This document shows, in pieces, positions 35,152-44,569 of a DNA stretch of 64,000 nt (position 1 is the stretch's first letter; each line of letters starts with the position of its first letter). The stretch covers positions 7,624,001 to 7,688,000 of the forward strand of contig NZ_FNSZ01000001.1 in the NCBI RefSeq assembly GCF_900105245.1, given 5' to 3'. Made by a program: the position numbers and the translations under genes. Origin of the DNA: Streptomyces sp. 1222.5 (GTDB lineage: Bacteria > Actinomycetota > Actinomycetes > Streptomycetales > Streptomycetaceae). The notes under the pieces were generated by a model that was not told the DNA's origin, did no database searches, and saw nothing but the letters and a program-made list of their open reading frames with translations.

Positions 35152-35715
35152 TCAGCTCTCCTTGCCCCGGCCCGAGAGCGCGTCACGCATCCGGTCGACC
35201 AGCCCCATGCCCGGCGCCAGCAGCTTGTTGGCCGGGGGAGTGTCGGGCGCCGACGGGTGCGGCCGGGTGGGAGCCGTCTTCTTCGCGCGGCGCACCTTGT
35301 CGCCGAGGTCCATCAGCGCGTCCGGGGGACAGGCCTTCTGCAACTGCGGGAAGAGGTTCTGCTCCTCGTCCGCCACGTGGGACCTGATCTCGCTCATCAG
35401 CTGCGCCATGAGCGTGTCGAACCGGGGGTCGTCCGCCTGACAGCCTTCGAGATCCTTCATGATCTGCTCGGCCTTGGCGTGGTCCTCCAGTTCCTTGTCG
35501 GCCAGGGCGTCCCCACCCGTGATGTGCTCACGCACCGCCGGGTAGAGGTAGGCCTCCTCCGCGACCGAGTGGCGCACCAGCTCGATCGTGACCTGGTCGG
35601 CGATGTCCTTGCGCTCCTTGGCGCCGGACGGCAGTGCCTCGATGCGGGCGAACATCTCGTCGACCTCGCGGTGATCGGTCGTCAGCTCCTGGATGACGTT
35701 TCCGCCGTGACCCAT
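35152..35715 (-). CDS. Hemerythrin HHE-domain protein
   Basis: 187-aa protein. The first 135 residues form a hemerythrin-like four-helix bundle with His/Glu ligands at TTDHREVDEMF, RHSVAEEAYLYP, ELEDHAKAEQIM and RSHVADEEQNLFP, i.e. a diiron site. The C-terminal tail is Pro/Lys-rich and probably disordered. AGGAGGT lies six bases before ATG 35715. HHE proteins bind O2 or NO or buffer iron; in streptomycetes they are often stress-induced. No sigma-B-type promoter was clear. Confidence 0.9.
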   Translation of the reverse strand: MGHGGNVIQELTTDHREVDEMFARIEALPSGAKERKDIADQVTIELVRHSVAEEAYLYPAVREHITGGDALADKELEDHAKAEQIMKDLEGCQADDPRFDTLMAQLMSEIRSHVADEEQNLFPQLQKACPPDALMDLGDKVRRAKKTAPTRPHPSAPDTPPANKLLAPGMGLVDRMRDALSGRGKES

Positions 35716-36295
35716 GTCGATACCTCCTGCGAGAATCGCGGCGGCCGTGACCGGCCGACCGTCGCCGCGCCGAGTGCCCCGGCCCCGCCGCGTTACACGG
35801 CTCCCGGGCCCGTTCGGCCCCCCCGGGCGCCCACGACCACCCGTCCGGCCCGCTCACCGGCGCCGAGGGCGGGCACCGGTGCGCGGTGGGCTGCGGACGG
35901 CGGTCCGCCCAGGGACCAGCGGTCCGGCGACCGGGCCCGTACCGCCGTGCGGGGAGCGTCCGACGGCTGCGGACCCCGCCGCTCCAGCGCCGCCGTGGTG
36001 TGAGGTTCTCCCCGCCGTGATATCAGCTTCTCGAAGTCGCGCGAGCAGCCCCCGTTCCGGACAATAGGGGTCAACGTGTGAACCCAACCGGCAGGGGAAC
36101 CCTGCCTGCCGGTGCCGTCCAGCCAGTGGCGGCCGACCAGGGCGGTCCTCCGGATCAGTGGGGCCCGGGCCCTGTCCTCTGTTCCCCCTCGGGCCGGCGA
36201 CCGGCCCGCGGACGCGACGCGCGCCGAAACGCCCAGGCAGGAGCGTTTCCAGCGGCGCGGGCGACGCGCATGACGCGGACGAAGGAATGGACCTC
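35716..36295. other. Intergenic region upstream of the glycan operon
   Basis: 580 bp between divergent hemerythrin and UXS-like genes. It must contain the promoter for the 11-kb operon that follows. I see short G/C-rich dyads but no element I would name, and no supportable gene. Confidence 0.4.
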
Positions 36296-37306
36296 ATGAC
36301 TGGTGACACACCGTTCTCCTGGCGACGCGCCCTCGTGACCGGCGGCGCCGGCTTCCTCGGCTCCCACCTGTGCGAACGGCTGCTGGATTCGAACGTCGAA
36401 GTCGACTGTGCCGACAACCTGGCCTGCGGACGCCGCGAGAACGTCGCACACCTGGAGGACCGGCCCGGCTTCCGCTACCTGCACTGCGACGTCTCCGACC
36501 CCCACTGCCCGCGGGAGCTTCCCGGCCCCTACGACCTGGTGCTGCACTTCGCCTGCCCGGCCTCACCCGCCGACTACCTGCGCCTGCCCCTGGAGACCCT
36601 GGACGTCGGCAGCCTGGGCACACGCAACGCCCTGGCGGTCGCCGAACGCGACGGCGCCCGCTTCCTGCTCGCCTCCACCTCCGAGGTCTACGGCGACCCG
36701 CTCGTGCACCCGCAGCACGAGGGCTACTGGGGCAACGTGAACCCGGTCGGCCCGCGCAGCGTGTACGACGAGTCCAAGCGGTTCGCCGAGGCCCTGGTCA
36801 CCGCCCACGCGGGCACCAGGGGGACGAACGCCGGGATAGTGCGGCTGTTCAACACCTACGGCCCGCGCATGCGCGCCCACGACGGCCGGGCCGTGCCCAC
36901 GTTCATCAGCCAGGCCCTGGCCGGGGAACCCCTCACGGTCACCGGCGACGGCAGCCAGACCCGCTCGCTGTGCTACGTGGACGACACGGTCGACGGCATC
37001 CTGCGAGTCGCCGAGAGCCGCTCCGTGCGCCCGGTGAACATCGGCGGCAGCGACGAGATCACCGTCGCCGAACTGGCCCGCCGGGTGGTCGCCCTCACCG
37101 GCTCCCGTTCGCCGATCGCGTTCGTCGACCGCCCCGTCGACGACCCCGGCCGGCGCCGCCCCGACACCACGCTCGCCCACGAACTCCTCGGCTGGTCGCC
37201 CCAGATCCCGTGGGAGGAGGGCCTGAAACAGACCATCGCCTACTTCGCGGCGCTGCCGCCGCTTCCCCTCCGGCCGGAGGGGGACAGCGCCCCGCGGCAG
37301 ACCTGA
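36296..37306 (+). CDS. UDP-glucuronate decarboxylase-like (UXS) SDR
   Basis: 336-aa NAD-dependent extended short-chain dehydrogenase. The Rossmann motif GGAGFLG is at 16-22 and the catalytic YxxxK at Y157/K161. The diagnostic UXS block is present: STSEVYGDPLVHPQHEGYW, then NVNPVGPRSVYDESKR. By family it converts UDP-glucuronate to UDP-xylose or the 4-keto intermediate. ATG 36296 has AAGGA nine bases upstream; ATG 36287 is possible. First gene of the long glycan operon. A dTDP-glucose 4,6-dehydratase-like role is the alternative. Confidence 0.87.
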   Translation: MTGDTPFSWRRALVTGGAGFLGSHLCERLLDSNVEVDCADNLACGRRENVAHLEDRPGFRYLHCDVSDPHCPRELPGPYDLVLHFACPASPADYLRLPLETLDVGSLGTRNALAVAERDGARFLLASTSEVYGDPLVHPQHEGYWGNVNPVGPRSVYDESKRFAEALVTAHAGTRGTNAGIVRLFNTYGPRMRAHDGRAVPTFISQALAGEPLTVTGDGSQTRSLCYVDDTVDGILRVAESRSVRPVNIGGSDEITVAELARRVVALTGSRSPIAFVDRPVDDPGRRRPDTTLAHELLGWSPQIPWEEGLKQTIAYFAALPPLPLRPEGDSAPRQT

Positions 37307-37339
37307 CCGCCCCGCCCACCGTCGTACTGGAGACAGCGC

Positions 37340-38974
37340 ATGCACGTCCTGGGTGTCAACGCACTCTTCCACGACCCCGCAGCAGCCCTGATCACGGACG
37401 GCAGGGTCGTGGCGGCGGCGGAGGAGGAGCGGTTCTCGCGCCGCAAGCACGGCAAGCGGCCCGTTCCCTTCTCCGCCTGGGAACTGCCCGAGCAGGCGGC
37501 CCGCTGGTGCCTGGAACACGCCGGCCTCACCCCGTCCGACCTGGACGCCGTCGCCTACTCCTACGACCCCGCCCTCGCCCGCCCCGCCGACCGGATGAGG
37601 CTCGACGACCCGTGGGACCACCTGCGCCAGGAGTACGCCCGCCGTGCCCCCGCCTTCCTCGCGGAGGCCCTGCCCGGACTGGACCCCGCCAAGGTCTGCT
37701 TCGTGCCCCACCACGTGGCGCACGCCGCCTCCGCCGGACCGGTCTCGCCGTACCCCGACTGCGCCGTCCTCGTCCTCGACGGCCGCGGCGAGTGCGGCTC
37801 CCACCTGGCCGGCCGCTACACCAACCGTGAACTGACCGTCCTCGGCGCCCAGGAACTGCCCGACTCCCTCGGCCTCTTCTACGAGGACCTCACCCAGCAC
37901 CTCGGATTCCTGCGCAGCAGCGACGAGTTCAAGGTCATGGCACTCGCCTCCTACGGCACCCCGTGCTTCGCCGGCCGGCTGCGGGAGTACGTCCGGCCCG
38001 ACGGCCGGGGCGGCTTCCGGGCCCGTCCGGTCCCCTGGGCCGACCTCGTGCCGCCACGCCCGGCGGGGGGCGCCTGGCACCAGGACCACGCCGACCTCGC
38101 GGCCAGCGCCCAGCTGTGCCTGGAGGAGACGATGCTCGCCCTCGCCCGGTGGCTGCGCGAGCACACCGGCGAGGACGCGCTGACCATGGCCGGCGGCGTC
38201 GCGCTGAACTGCGTGGCCAACACCCGGTTGTGGCGGGAGAGCGGCTTCCGGCACATCTGGGTGCAGCCGGCCGCCGGGGACGCCGGCACCGCCCTGGGCG
38301 CGGCCGCGCACGTCGCCGGCCGGAAGGACACCCTCGAACCGATGCCGACCGCGGCGCTCGGCCGCGGCTGGAGCGACACCGAACTGCGCGACTGGCTGGA
38401 GCGGGCGGCCGTACCGTACGAGGAGCCCGCGGACGTCGCCGAGACGGCTGCCGAGGCACTGGCCGCCGACGGCATCGTCGCCTGGTTCCAGGGCCGCGCC
38501 GAATACGGGCCGCGTGCGCTCGGCCACCGCTCCCTGCTCGCCCACCCCGGCCGGGCGGAGAACGTGGAACGCCTCAACGCGGTCAAGGGCCGCGAGGAGT
38601 TCCGGCCCGTCGCCCCGATGGTCCTCGCGGAGCGGGCGGCCGAGCTGTTCGACGGACCGCTGCCCAGCCCCCACATGCTCTTCGTGCACGACGTGGCCGC
38701 CGACTGGAGGGCCCGCGTCCCGGCCGTCGTCCACGTCGACGGCACGGCCCGCATCCAGACCGTGGACCGCGCCGAGGAACCGCTCGTGGCCCGCATGATC
38801 GACGGCTTCGAACGGCGCACCGGGCTGCCCGTCGTGGTCAACACCAGCCTCAACACCGCCGGACGCCCCATGGTCGACGACCCCCGGGACGCCCTGGAGT
38901 GCTTCGGCTCGGCACCCGTGGACCTGCTGGTGCTCGGCCCGTTCGCGATCCGCCGTGGAAGGGCGTACGCATGA
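37340..38974 (+). CDS. NodU/CmcH-type O-carbamoyltransferase
   Basis: 544-aa enzyme that transfers a carbamoyl group from carbamoyl phosphate via carbamoyl-AMP to a sugar or other hydroxyl. The N-terminal Kae1-like domain (1-340) has LGVNALFHDPAAALI, metal-binding HHVAHAAS, LVLDGRGE and AGGVALNCVAN. The C-terminal domain has FQGRAEYGPRALGHRSLLA and VVNTSLN. Length is usual for the family. It starts 33 bp after the SDR gene, with GGAG upstream. Inside a glycan operon it most likely carbamoylates a sugar residue, as NodU does on Nod factor. Confidence 0.92.
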   Translation: MHVLGVNALFHDPAAALITDGRVVAAAEEERFSRRKHGKRPVPFSAWELPEQAARWCLEHAGLTPSDLDAVAYSYDPALARPADRMRLDDPWDHLRQEYARRAPAFLAEALPGLDPAKVCFVPHHVAHAASAGPVSPYPDCAVLVLDGRGECGSHLAGRYTNRELTVLGAQELPDSLGLFYEDLTQHLGFLRSSDEFKVMALASYGTPCFAGRLREYVRPDGRGGFRARPVPWADLVPPRPAGGAWHQDHADLAASAQLCLEETMLALARWLREHTGEDALTMAGGVALNCVANTRLWRESGFRHIWVQPAAGDAGTALGAAAHVAGRKDTLEPMPTAALGRGWSDTELRDWLERAAVPYEEPADVAETAAEALAADGIVAWFQGRAEYGPRALGHRSLLAHPGRAENVERLNAVKGREEFRPVAPMVLAERAAELFDGPLPSPHMLFVHDVAADWRARVPAVVHVDGTARIQTVDRAEEPLVARMIDGFERRTGLPVVVNTSLNTAGRPMVDDPRDALECFGSAPVDLLVLGPFAIRRGRAYA

Positions 38975-39966
38975 CCGACGCTCCCGCCTACACCGTCGTC
39001 GTGCCCACGATCGGGCGCCCCTGCCTCGCCGAGTGCCTGCGGGCCCTCGCCGCGGCCGACGACCACGCCCCGCACGAGGTGATCGTCGTGGACGACCGGC
39101 CCGAACCGGACGGCGACCTGCCGCTCCAGTCGGCCGGACCGCTCCTCGACCGGGTCCGGACCCTGCGCACCTGCGGCAAGGGGCCGGCCGCCGCCCGCAA
39201 CGCCGGCTGGCGGACCGTCCGTACGCCGTGGACGGTTTTCCTGGACGACGACGTCCAGGTGCTGCCGGACTGGTCCCGGCTGCTCGCCGAGGACCTGCGG
39301 GAGGCCGGCGAGGACGTCGGCGGCATCCAGGGGCGGCTGCGTGTCCCCCTGCCCCCGGACCGCCGGCCCACCGACTGGGAACGCAACACCAAGGGCCTGG
39401 AGAACGCGGCCTGGGCCACCGCCGACATGGCCTACCGCACCCAGGCGCTGACCCGGGCCGGCGGCTTCGACGAACGCTTCCCGCGGGCCTTCCGTGAGGA
39501 CGCCGACCTCGCCCTGCGCATGCAGCGGGCGGGCTGGTCCCTGATCCGGGGCCGGCGCGTCACCCGGCACCCGGTCCGCGCCGCCCACTGGTGGGCCTCG
39601 CTGCCCGCCCAGCGCGGCAACGCCGACGACGCCCTGATGAACCGGCTGCACGGCCGCGACTGGTGGGACCGCGCCCAGGCACCCCGCGGCCGGTTCCGCC
39701 GGCACCTGCTGGTCACCGGCGCGGCGCTCGCCGCCGCCTCCTGCGCCCTGACCGGCCGGCGCCGCGCCGCGACGGTCTGCGCGGCGCTGTGGACGCTGGG
39801 CACCGCCGAGTTCGCCCTCGCGCGCATCATGCCCGGCCCGCGGACCGCACGCGAGATCACGGGGATGCTCGGCACCAGCGTGCTCATCCCGCCCCTCGCC
39901 GTCCGGCACTGGCTGCGCGGAGTCGTCCGCCACCGGCACGCCGAGCCCCTCGGGGGTGCCGGATGA
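38971..39966 (+). CDS. Family 2 glycosyltransferase
   Basis: 331-aa GT-A enzyme. It begins YTVVVPTIGRPCLAECLRAL with VIVVDDRPE (nucleotide-sugar site), then TVFLDDDVQVLPDW with the DxD-like metal motif, GGFDERFPRAFREDADLALRM and a W-rich acceptor region. A C-terminal hydrophobic stretch (about 245-310) suggests membrane association. The start ATG overlaps the carbamoyltransferase stop (ATGA). It is part of the heptose-related operon; donor and acceptor are unknown. Confidence 0.9.
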   Translation: MTDAPAYTVVVPTIGRPCLAECLRALAAADDHAPHEVIVVDDRPEPDGDLPLQSAGPLLDRVRTLRTCGKGPAAARNAGWRTVRTPWTVFLDDDVQVLPDWSRLLAEDLREAGEDVGGIQGRLRVPLPPDRRPTDWERNTKGLENAAWATADMAYRTQALTRAGGFDERFPRAFREDADLALRMQRAGWSLIRGRRVTRHPVRAAHWWASLPAQRGNADDALMNRLHGRDWWDRAQAPRGRFRRHLLVTGAALAAASCALTGRRRAATVCAALWTLGTAEFALARIMPGPRTAREITGMLGTSVLIPPLAVRHWLRGVVRHRHAEPLGGAG

Positions 39967-40607
39967 CGAACGTGTCCGCCGTCCTGTTCGACCGCGACGG
40001 CACGCTCGTCGCGGACGTGCCGTACAACGGCGAACCCGGCCGGGTCCGGCTGCTGCCGGGCGCCGCGGAGGCCGTCGCCCTGGCGCGGTCGCACGGCCTG
40101 GTCACCGGGGTGGTCAGCAACCAGTCCGGCATCGGGCGCGGGCTGCTCACCACCGAGCAGGTGCTCCGCGTCAACCGGCGCGCCGACGCGCTCCTGGGCG
40201 GTCTGGACGCCTGGGTGTTCTGCCCGCACGCCCCGGACGCCGGCTGCGGGTGCCGCAAACCCCGGCCCGGCCTCATCCTCGCGGCGGCCGCCCGACTGCG
40301 CGTCGCACCCGCCGCGTGCGTGGTGGTCGGGGACATCGCCGCCGACGTCCTGGCCGCCCACGCGGCCGGCGCCCGGGGGCTTCTGGTCCCGAACGCGGTC
40401 ACGGCACCCCAAGAGGTGGAACGTTTCTCCGATCTGACCGCCCCGGACCTGCCCACGGCGGTACGCCGAGTCCTGGACCGGTGGCACCGCCCGGCGCCGG
40501 AACCCGGTCGCCGGGACGGCGCTCGTCCGGCCCCCGGTCGCGGGCGCACGCACCGCCCGGACGCCCACGGCACGCCGGTCACCCCGGCCGGCAGGCGGTC
40601 GCCGTGA
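39963..40607 (+). CDS. gmhB: D-glycero-D-manno-heptose 1,7-bisphosphate 7-phosphatase (GmhB-type HAD)
   Basis: 214-aa HAD subclass IIIA phosphatase. Motif I is LFDRDGTLV (Asp nucleophile). The zinc loop is CPHAPDAGCGCRKPRPG (three Cys and one His), the hallmark of GmhB and HisB-N. The last motif is VVGDIAADVLAA. It removes the C7 phosphate in ADP-heptose synthesis. The C-terminal 30 residues are a basic, Pro-rich tail not seen in E. coli GmhB. Start overlaps upstream stop (ATGA). The neighbourhood of GmhA and HldE supports the heptose assignment over HisB. Confidence 0.9.
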   Translation: MTNVSAVLFDRDGTLVADVPYNGEPGRVRLLPGAAEAVALARSHGLVTGVVSNQSGIGRGLLTTEQVLRVNRRADALLGGLDAWVFCPHAPDAGCGCRKPRPGLILAAAARLRVAPAACVVVGDIAADVLAAHAAGARGLLVPNAVTAPQEVERFSDLTAPDLPTAVRRVLDRWHRPAPEPGRRDGARPAPGRGRTHRPDAHGTPVTPAGRRSP

Positions 40608-41614
40608 GAGCCCTGGTCGTGCGCCTCGACAGCTTCGGCGACGTGCTGCTCGCCGGCCCCGCCGTGCGCGCCGTCGCCGCCCGCTCCGCGCACGTCACCC
40701 TGCTGTGCGGCCCGCGCGGCGCCGACGCCGCCCGGCTGCTGCCCGGCGTCGACGAGGTGCTCGTCTGGGAGTCGCCCTGGGAGGGCTTCGACCCGCCCCC
40801 GGTCGACCCGGCGGACATCGACGCACTCCTGGGCCGGCTGCGCACCGGGTCCTACGACACCGCTCTGATCCTCACCTCGTTCCACCAGAGCCCCCTGCCC
40901 ACCGCGCTGCTGCTGCGGCTCGCGGGCATCGGGCGCATCGGCGCCGACAGCATCGACCACCCCGGGCGGCTGCTGGACGTACGCCACCGCAGGGCGGCGG
41001 ACCGGCACGAGGTGGAAGCGGCGCTGGACACGGCCGCCGCCCTGGGTTTCCCGGCACCGGCCGGGGACGACGGGCGGCCGCGGACACTGCCGCCCCCCGA
41101 CACCGCCGAACTCACCGGTCACGGCCCGTACGTGGTCCTGCACCCCGGGGCCAGCGCCCCCGCCCGTGCCTGGAGTCCCGACCGCTGCGAGGAGGCCGTC
41201 GCCCTGCTCGCCGACGCCGGGCACCGCGTCGTCGTCACCGGCGGCCCGGGCGAGACCGCCCTCACCCGGCGGGTCAGCGGGCACGTGGCCGTCGACCTCG
41301 GCGGCCGGACCGATGCGCACACCCTGGCCGGGGTGCTGCACACGGCCGACGTCGTGATCAGCGCCAACACCGGCCCCGCCCATCTCGCCGCCGCGGTCGG
41401 CACCCCCGTGGTGTCGCTGTTCGCGCCGGTGGTCCCGGCCGGACGCTGGGCGCCGTACGGCGTCCCCGTCATCCTGCTCGGCGACCAGTTTGCGCCGTGC
41501 GCGGACACCCGGGCCCTCACCTGCCCGGTGCCCGGCCATCCCTGCCTGGACGAGGTCACCGGACAGGACGTGGTGCGCGCGGTCCACAAGCTCATCCAGG
41601 AGCGGCCCTCATGA
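40604..41614 (+). CDS. Family 9 glycosyltransferase (heptosyltransferase-like) 1
   Basis: 336-aa GT-B enzyme resembling LPS heptosyltransferases WaaC/WaaF/WaaQ. The N-terminus is ALVVRLDSFGDVLLAGPAVRAV. The C-terminal ADP-heptose domain has VVLHPGASAPARAWSPDR, VVVTGGPGE, and VVISANTGPAHLAAAVGTPVVSLFAP. GTGA overlap with gmhB. Its presence with a complete GmhA/GmhB/HldE set suggests it uses ADP-heptose, to build a non-LPS glycan. Two GT9 genes occur in the operon, so two heptose additions are possible. Confidence 0.9.
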   Translation: MRALVVRLDSFGDVLLAGPAVRAVAARSAHVTLLCGPRGADAARLLPGVDEVLVWESPWEGFDPPPVDPADIDALLGRLRTGSYDTALILTSFHQSPLPTALLLRLAGIGRIGADSIDHPGRLLDVRHRRAADRHEVEAALDTAAALGFPAPAGDDGRPRTLPPPDTAELTGHGPYVVLHPGASAPARAWSPDRCEEAVALLADAGHRVVVTGGPGETALTRRVSGHVAVDLGGRTDAHTLAGVLHTADVVISANTGPAHLAAAVGTPVVSLFAPVVPAGRWAPYGVPVILLGDQFAPCADTRALTCPVPGHPCLDEVTGQDVVRAVHKLIQERPS

Positions 41615-42573
41615 ACATCCTCGTCTGGCACGTGCACGGATCGTGGCTCACCGCCTTCGTGCAGGGCCCGCACACCTACCTGGTCCCGGTCACCGGGGAC
41701 CGCGGGCCCGACGGCCTCGGCCGGGCCCGGACCTGGGACTGGCCGGAGAGCGTGCGGGAGCGGACCCCGGCGGAACTCCGGGACTGCGACATCGACCTGA
41801 TGGTTCTTCAACGGCCGCACGAACCCGGCCTCGCCCGGCGCTGGACCGGCCGCCGGCCCGGCGTCGACGTGCCCGCGGTGTACGTCGAGCACAACAGCCC
41901 CGACGAGTCGCCCGACCGGCAACGGCACCCGCTGGCCGGGCAGTCCGCGATCCCGGTCGTCCACGTCACCCACTTCAACCGGCTGATGTGGGACACCGGC
42001 CGGGCCCCGACCGACGTCGTCGAGCACGGCATCATCGACCCCGGCCCGCTGTGGACCGGCACCGAACGGCGCGCCGCCGTCGTCGTCAACGAACCCGTGC
42101 GCAGGGGCCGTACCACCGGCACCGACCTGCTGCCCCGGTTCGCCCGGTCCGCGCCCCTGGACGTCTTCGGGATGCGCACCGAAGGACTCGCCGATCACCT
42201 CGGCCTGCCGCCCGAGCGCTGCCGCACCCGAGACCTGCCCCAGCACGAACTCCACCGAGAGATGGCCAGGTGTCGCGTCTACCTGCACCCCGTGCGCTGG
42301 ACCTCGCTCGGCCTGTCCCTGCTGGAGGCGATGTTCCTCGGCATGCCGGTGGTCGCCCTGGACACCACGGAGGTCCGGGAAGCGGTCCCCGACGGCGCCG
42401 GGGTGGTCTCGAACCGCCTCGACGTACTGGAGGACGCCCTGCGGGCGTACCTCGCCGATCCCGAACAGGCCCGCCGCACGGGCGGGACGGCCCGGGCCGC
42501 GGCCCAGGCCCGCTACGGAGAGCGGCGCTTCCTGGACGACTGGGAGCGCCTGATCAAGGAGGTCACCCGATGA
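41611..42573 (+). CDS. Family 4 glycosyltransferase 1
   Basis: 320-aa GT-B fold enzyme beginning MNILVWHVHGSW. It has a shortened N-terminal domain and the C-terminal signature of GT4, TSLGLSLLEAMFLGMPVVALDTTEVREAV, with the ExFGxxxxE-like Glu in SLLEAM. Ending YGERRFLDDWERLIKE is typical. ATG overlaps the preceding stop. Donor sugar unknown. It is shorter than usual GT4 enzymes (around 380 aa), mainly at the N-terminal acceptor-binding half. Confidence 0.88.
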   Translation: MNILVWHVHGSWLTAFVQGPHTYLVPVTGDRGPDGLGRARTWDWPESVRERTPAELRDCDIDLMVLQRPHEPGLARRWTGRRPGVDVPAVYVEHNSPDESPDRQRHPLAGQSAIPVVHVTHFNRLMWDTGRAPTDVVEHGIIDPGPLWTGTERRAAVVVNEPVRRGRTTGTDLLPRFARSAPLDVFGMRTEGLADHLGLPPERCRTRDLPQHELHREMARCRVYLHPVRWTSLGLSLLEAMFLGMPVVALDTTEVREAVPDGAGVVSNRLDVLEDALRAYLADPEQARRTGGTARAAAQARYGERRFLDDWERLIKEVTR

Positions 42574-43802
42574 GCCGTATCCCGCACACGGCCGGGCGTG
42601 TCGCCATGGTCTCCGAGCACGCCAGCCCTTTGGCCGCGCTCGGCGGACCGGACGCGGGCGGCCAGAACGTGTACGTGGCACAGGTCGCCAGGCAACTCGC
42701 GAGAAAGGGCTACCGGGTCACGGTGTACACCCGGCGGGACTCGGCGGGCCTGCCGGACCGGATGACCCTCATCGACGGGGTGCAGGTGGTGCACGTGCCC
42801 GCCGGGCCGCCCGCACCCGTCCCCAAGGACGAACTCCTGCCGTACATGGCCGAGTTCGGCGACTTCCTGGCCCGGCAGTGGTCGCTGGGCCCGCCCGACG
42901 TCGTGCACTCCCACTTCTGGATGTCCGGCCTCGCCGCCCTGGCAGGCGCCCGGGGCCTCGGCATCCCCGTCGTGCAGACGTACCACGCGCTGGGCACCGT
43001 GAAGAAGCGCTACCAGGGCACCGCCGACACCAGCCCGCCCGAACGGCTCGCGATCGAGGAGGCCGTCGGCCACGACTGCGCCCGCATCATCGCCACGTGC
43101 AGCGACGAGATGGCCGAACTCAAGGCCATGGGGCTGCCCGAGGACCGGATCAGCATCGTGCCCTGCGGCGTCGACCCCGACCAGTTCAGCCGCGCCGCCG
43201 ACACCCGGCTGCCCGGCGCGCGCCGGCGACTGCTGTCCGTCGGCCGACTCGTGCCCCGCAAGGGCTTCGACCGGGCCATCCGCGCCCTCGCGGGCGTCCC
43301 CGACGCCGAACTCCTCATCGCGGGCGGCCCCGAGGCCGACCTGCTCGGCACCGAGCCCGAGGCCGCGCGCCTCCACGCCGTCGCCGGCGAATACGGGGTC
43401 GCCGACCGGGTGACGCTGCTCGGCGGGGTGGGCCGGGCCCGCATGCCGCGGCTGATGGCCGGCGCCGACCTCGTCCTGTCCCTGCCCCTGTACGAGCCCT
43501 TCGGCATCGTCCCGCTGGAGGCCATGGCCTGCGCGACCCCGGTGGTGGCCACGGCGGTGGGCGGCCAGCTCGACACGGTCGTGGACGGCTCCACGGGCGT
43601 CCTCGTCCCCGCCGACGACGACTACGACCTCGGCGCGGTCGTCCGCTGTCTGCTCGCCGACCCCGACCGGCTCGCCCGCTACGGAGCCGCCGGCCGCGAA
43701 CGGGTCCTCGCCCACTACACCTGGGACCGCGTGGCCGACGGGGTGGCAGGTGTCTACGGCGAGGTGTCCCCGATCCGCTCGCTGTCGGGAGTCGTCCGAT
43801 GA
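42570..43802 (+). CDS. Family 4 glycosyltransferase 2
   Basis: 410-aa retaining GT-B glycosyltransferase close to sucrose-phosphate-synthase/MshA-type enzymes. It has MVSEHASPLAALGGPDAGGQNVYVAQVARQLARKGYRVTVYTRR at the N-terminus, VVHSHFWMSGLAAL, and RLLSVGRLVPRKGFDRAIRALA. The donor-site motif is YEPFGIVPLEAMACATPVVATAVGG. ATGA overlap with the previous gene. MshA itself (mycothiol) is usually a separate gene, so this is probably a paralogue acting in the operon's glycan. Confidence 0.92.
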   Translation: MSRIPHTAGRVAMVSEHASPLAALGGPDAGGQNVYVAQVARQLARKGYRVTVYTRRDSAGLPDRMTLIDGVQVVHVPAGPPAPVPKDELLPYMAEFGDFLARQWSLGPPDVVHSHFWMSGLAALAGARGLGIPVVQTYHALGTVKKRYQGTADTSPPERLAIEEAVGHDCARIIATCSDEMAELKAMGLPEDRISIVPCGVDPDQFSRAADTRLPGARRRLLSVGRLVPRKGFDRAIRALAGVPDAELLIAGGPEADLLGTEPEAARLHAVAGEYGVADRVTLLGGVGRARMPRLMAGADLVLSLPLYEPFGIVPLEAMACATPVVATAVGGQLDTVVDGSTGVLVPADDDYDLGAVVRCLLADPDRLARYGAAGRERVLAHYTWDRVADGVAGVYGEVSPIRSLSGVVR

Positions 43803-44569
43803 AGACCGTCACCGACACCACCCACTGCGACGACCTGGTCAAGGCGCTGGAGACGTTCCGCGACAGCGGTCCGCTCATCGCACGCTGGGGCACCGAACTC
43901 GCCCGGCGCCTCGGCGGCGGCTCCCGGCTGCTGGTGGCCGGCAACGGCGGCAGCGCGGCGCAGGCACAGCACCTGACGGCCGAACTCGTGGGCCGCTACC
44001 GGGAGGACCGGCCGCCGTTCTCCGCGGTCGCCCTGCACGCCGACACCTCCTCCACCACGGCGATCGCCAACGACTACGGCGTCCAGGAGGTGTTCGCCCG
44101 CCAGACCGCCGCCCACGGCCGCCCGGGAGACGTCCTCCTGCTGCTGTCCACCAGCGGGGCGAGCGCCAACCTGCTGGCCGCCGCCGAACGCGGCCGCCGG
44201 CTCGGCATGGCCGTGTGGGCACTGACCGGACGGGCGCCCAACCCCTTGCAGCTCGGCGCGGACGACTCGCTGTGCGTGGACGCACCCGTCGCGGCCACCG
44301 TGCAGGAACTGCACCTGGTGGCCGTGCACATGCTCTGCGAGGCCTTCGACGAGGCGGTCGAGCGGGGCGAGGCCGACCGGGCCGCCGCCGACGCGGACGA
44401 CCTCCCCGCCCCCGCCGGCCGACCGGAAGCCCATGACCCGACAGCTGTCGACGGCACGCCCTGCCCCGACGGCAAACCGGGTGTCGTCGGCCGGCTCGTG
44501 GGCCGGGCCCGCACCGTCGGCCGGGCCGCGCCCCACCGGCCCGCGGCCCCCGGGAAGGGACACGCATGA
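43799..44569 (+). CDS. gmhA: Sedoheptulose 7-phosphate isomerase GmhA (SIS domain)
   Basis: 256-aa protein. The SIS domain (1-190) has LLVAGNGGSAAQAQHLTAELVGRY, LSTSGASANLLAAAERGRRLG and the late HMLCEAF helix, all as in GmhA. It converts sedoheptulose 7-phosphate to D-glycero-D-manno-heptose 7-phosphate, the first committed step to ADP-heptose. The C-terminal 60 residues are an Ala/Pro/Arg-rich extension absent from E. coli GmhA. ATGA overlaps at both ends couple it to the GT4 and hldE genes. Confidence 0.92.
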   Translation: MKTVTDTTHCDDLVKALETFRDSGPLIARWGTELARRLGGGSRLLVAGNGGSAAQAQHLTAELVGRYREDRPPFSAVALHADTSSTTAIANDYGVQEVFARQTAAHGRPGDVLLLLSTSGASANLLAAAERGRRLGMAVWALTGRAPNPLQLGADDSLCVDAPVAATVQELHLVAVHMLCEAFDEAVERGEADRAAADADDLPAPAGRPEAHDPTAVDGTPCPDGKPGVVGRLVGRARTVGRAAPHRPAAPGKGHA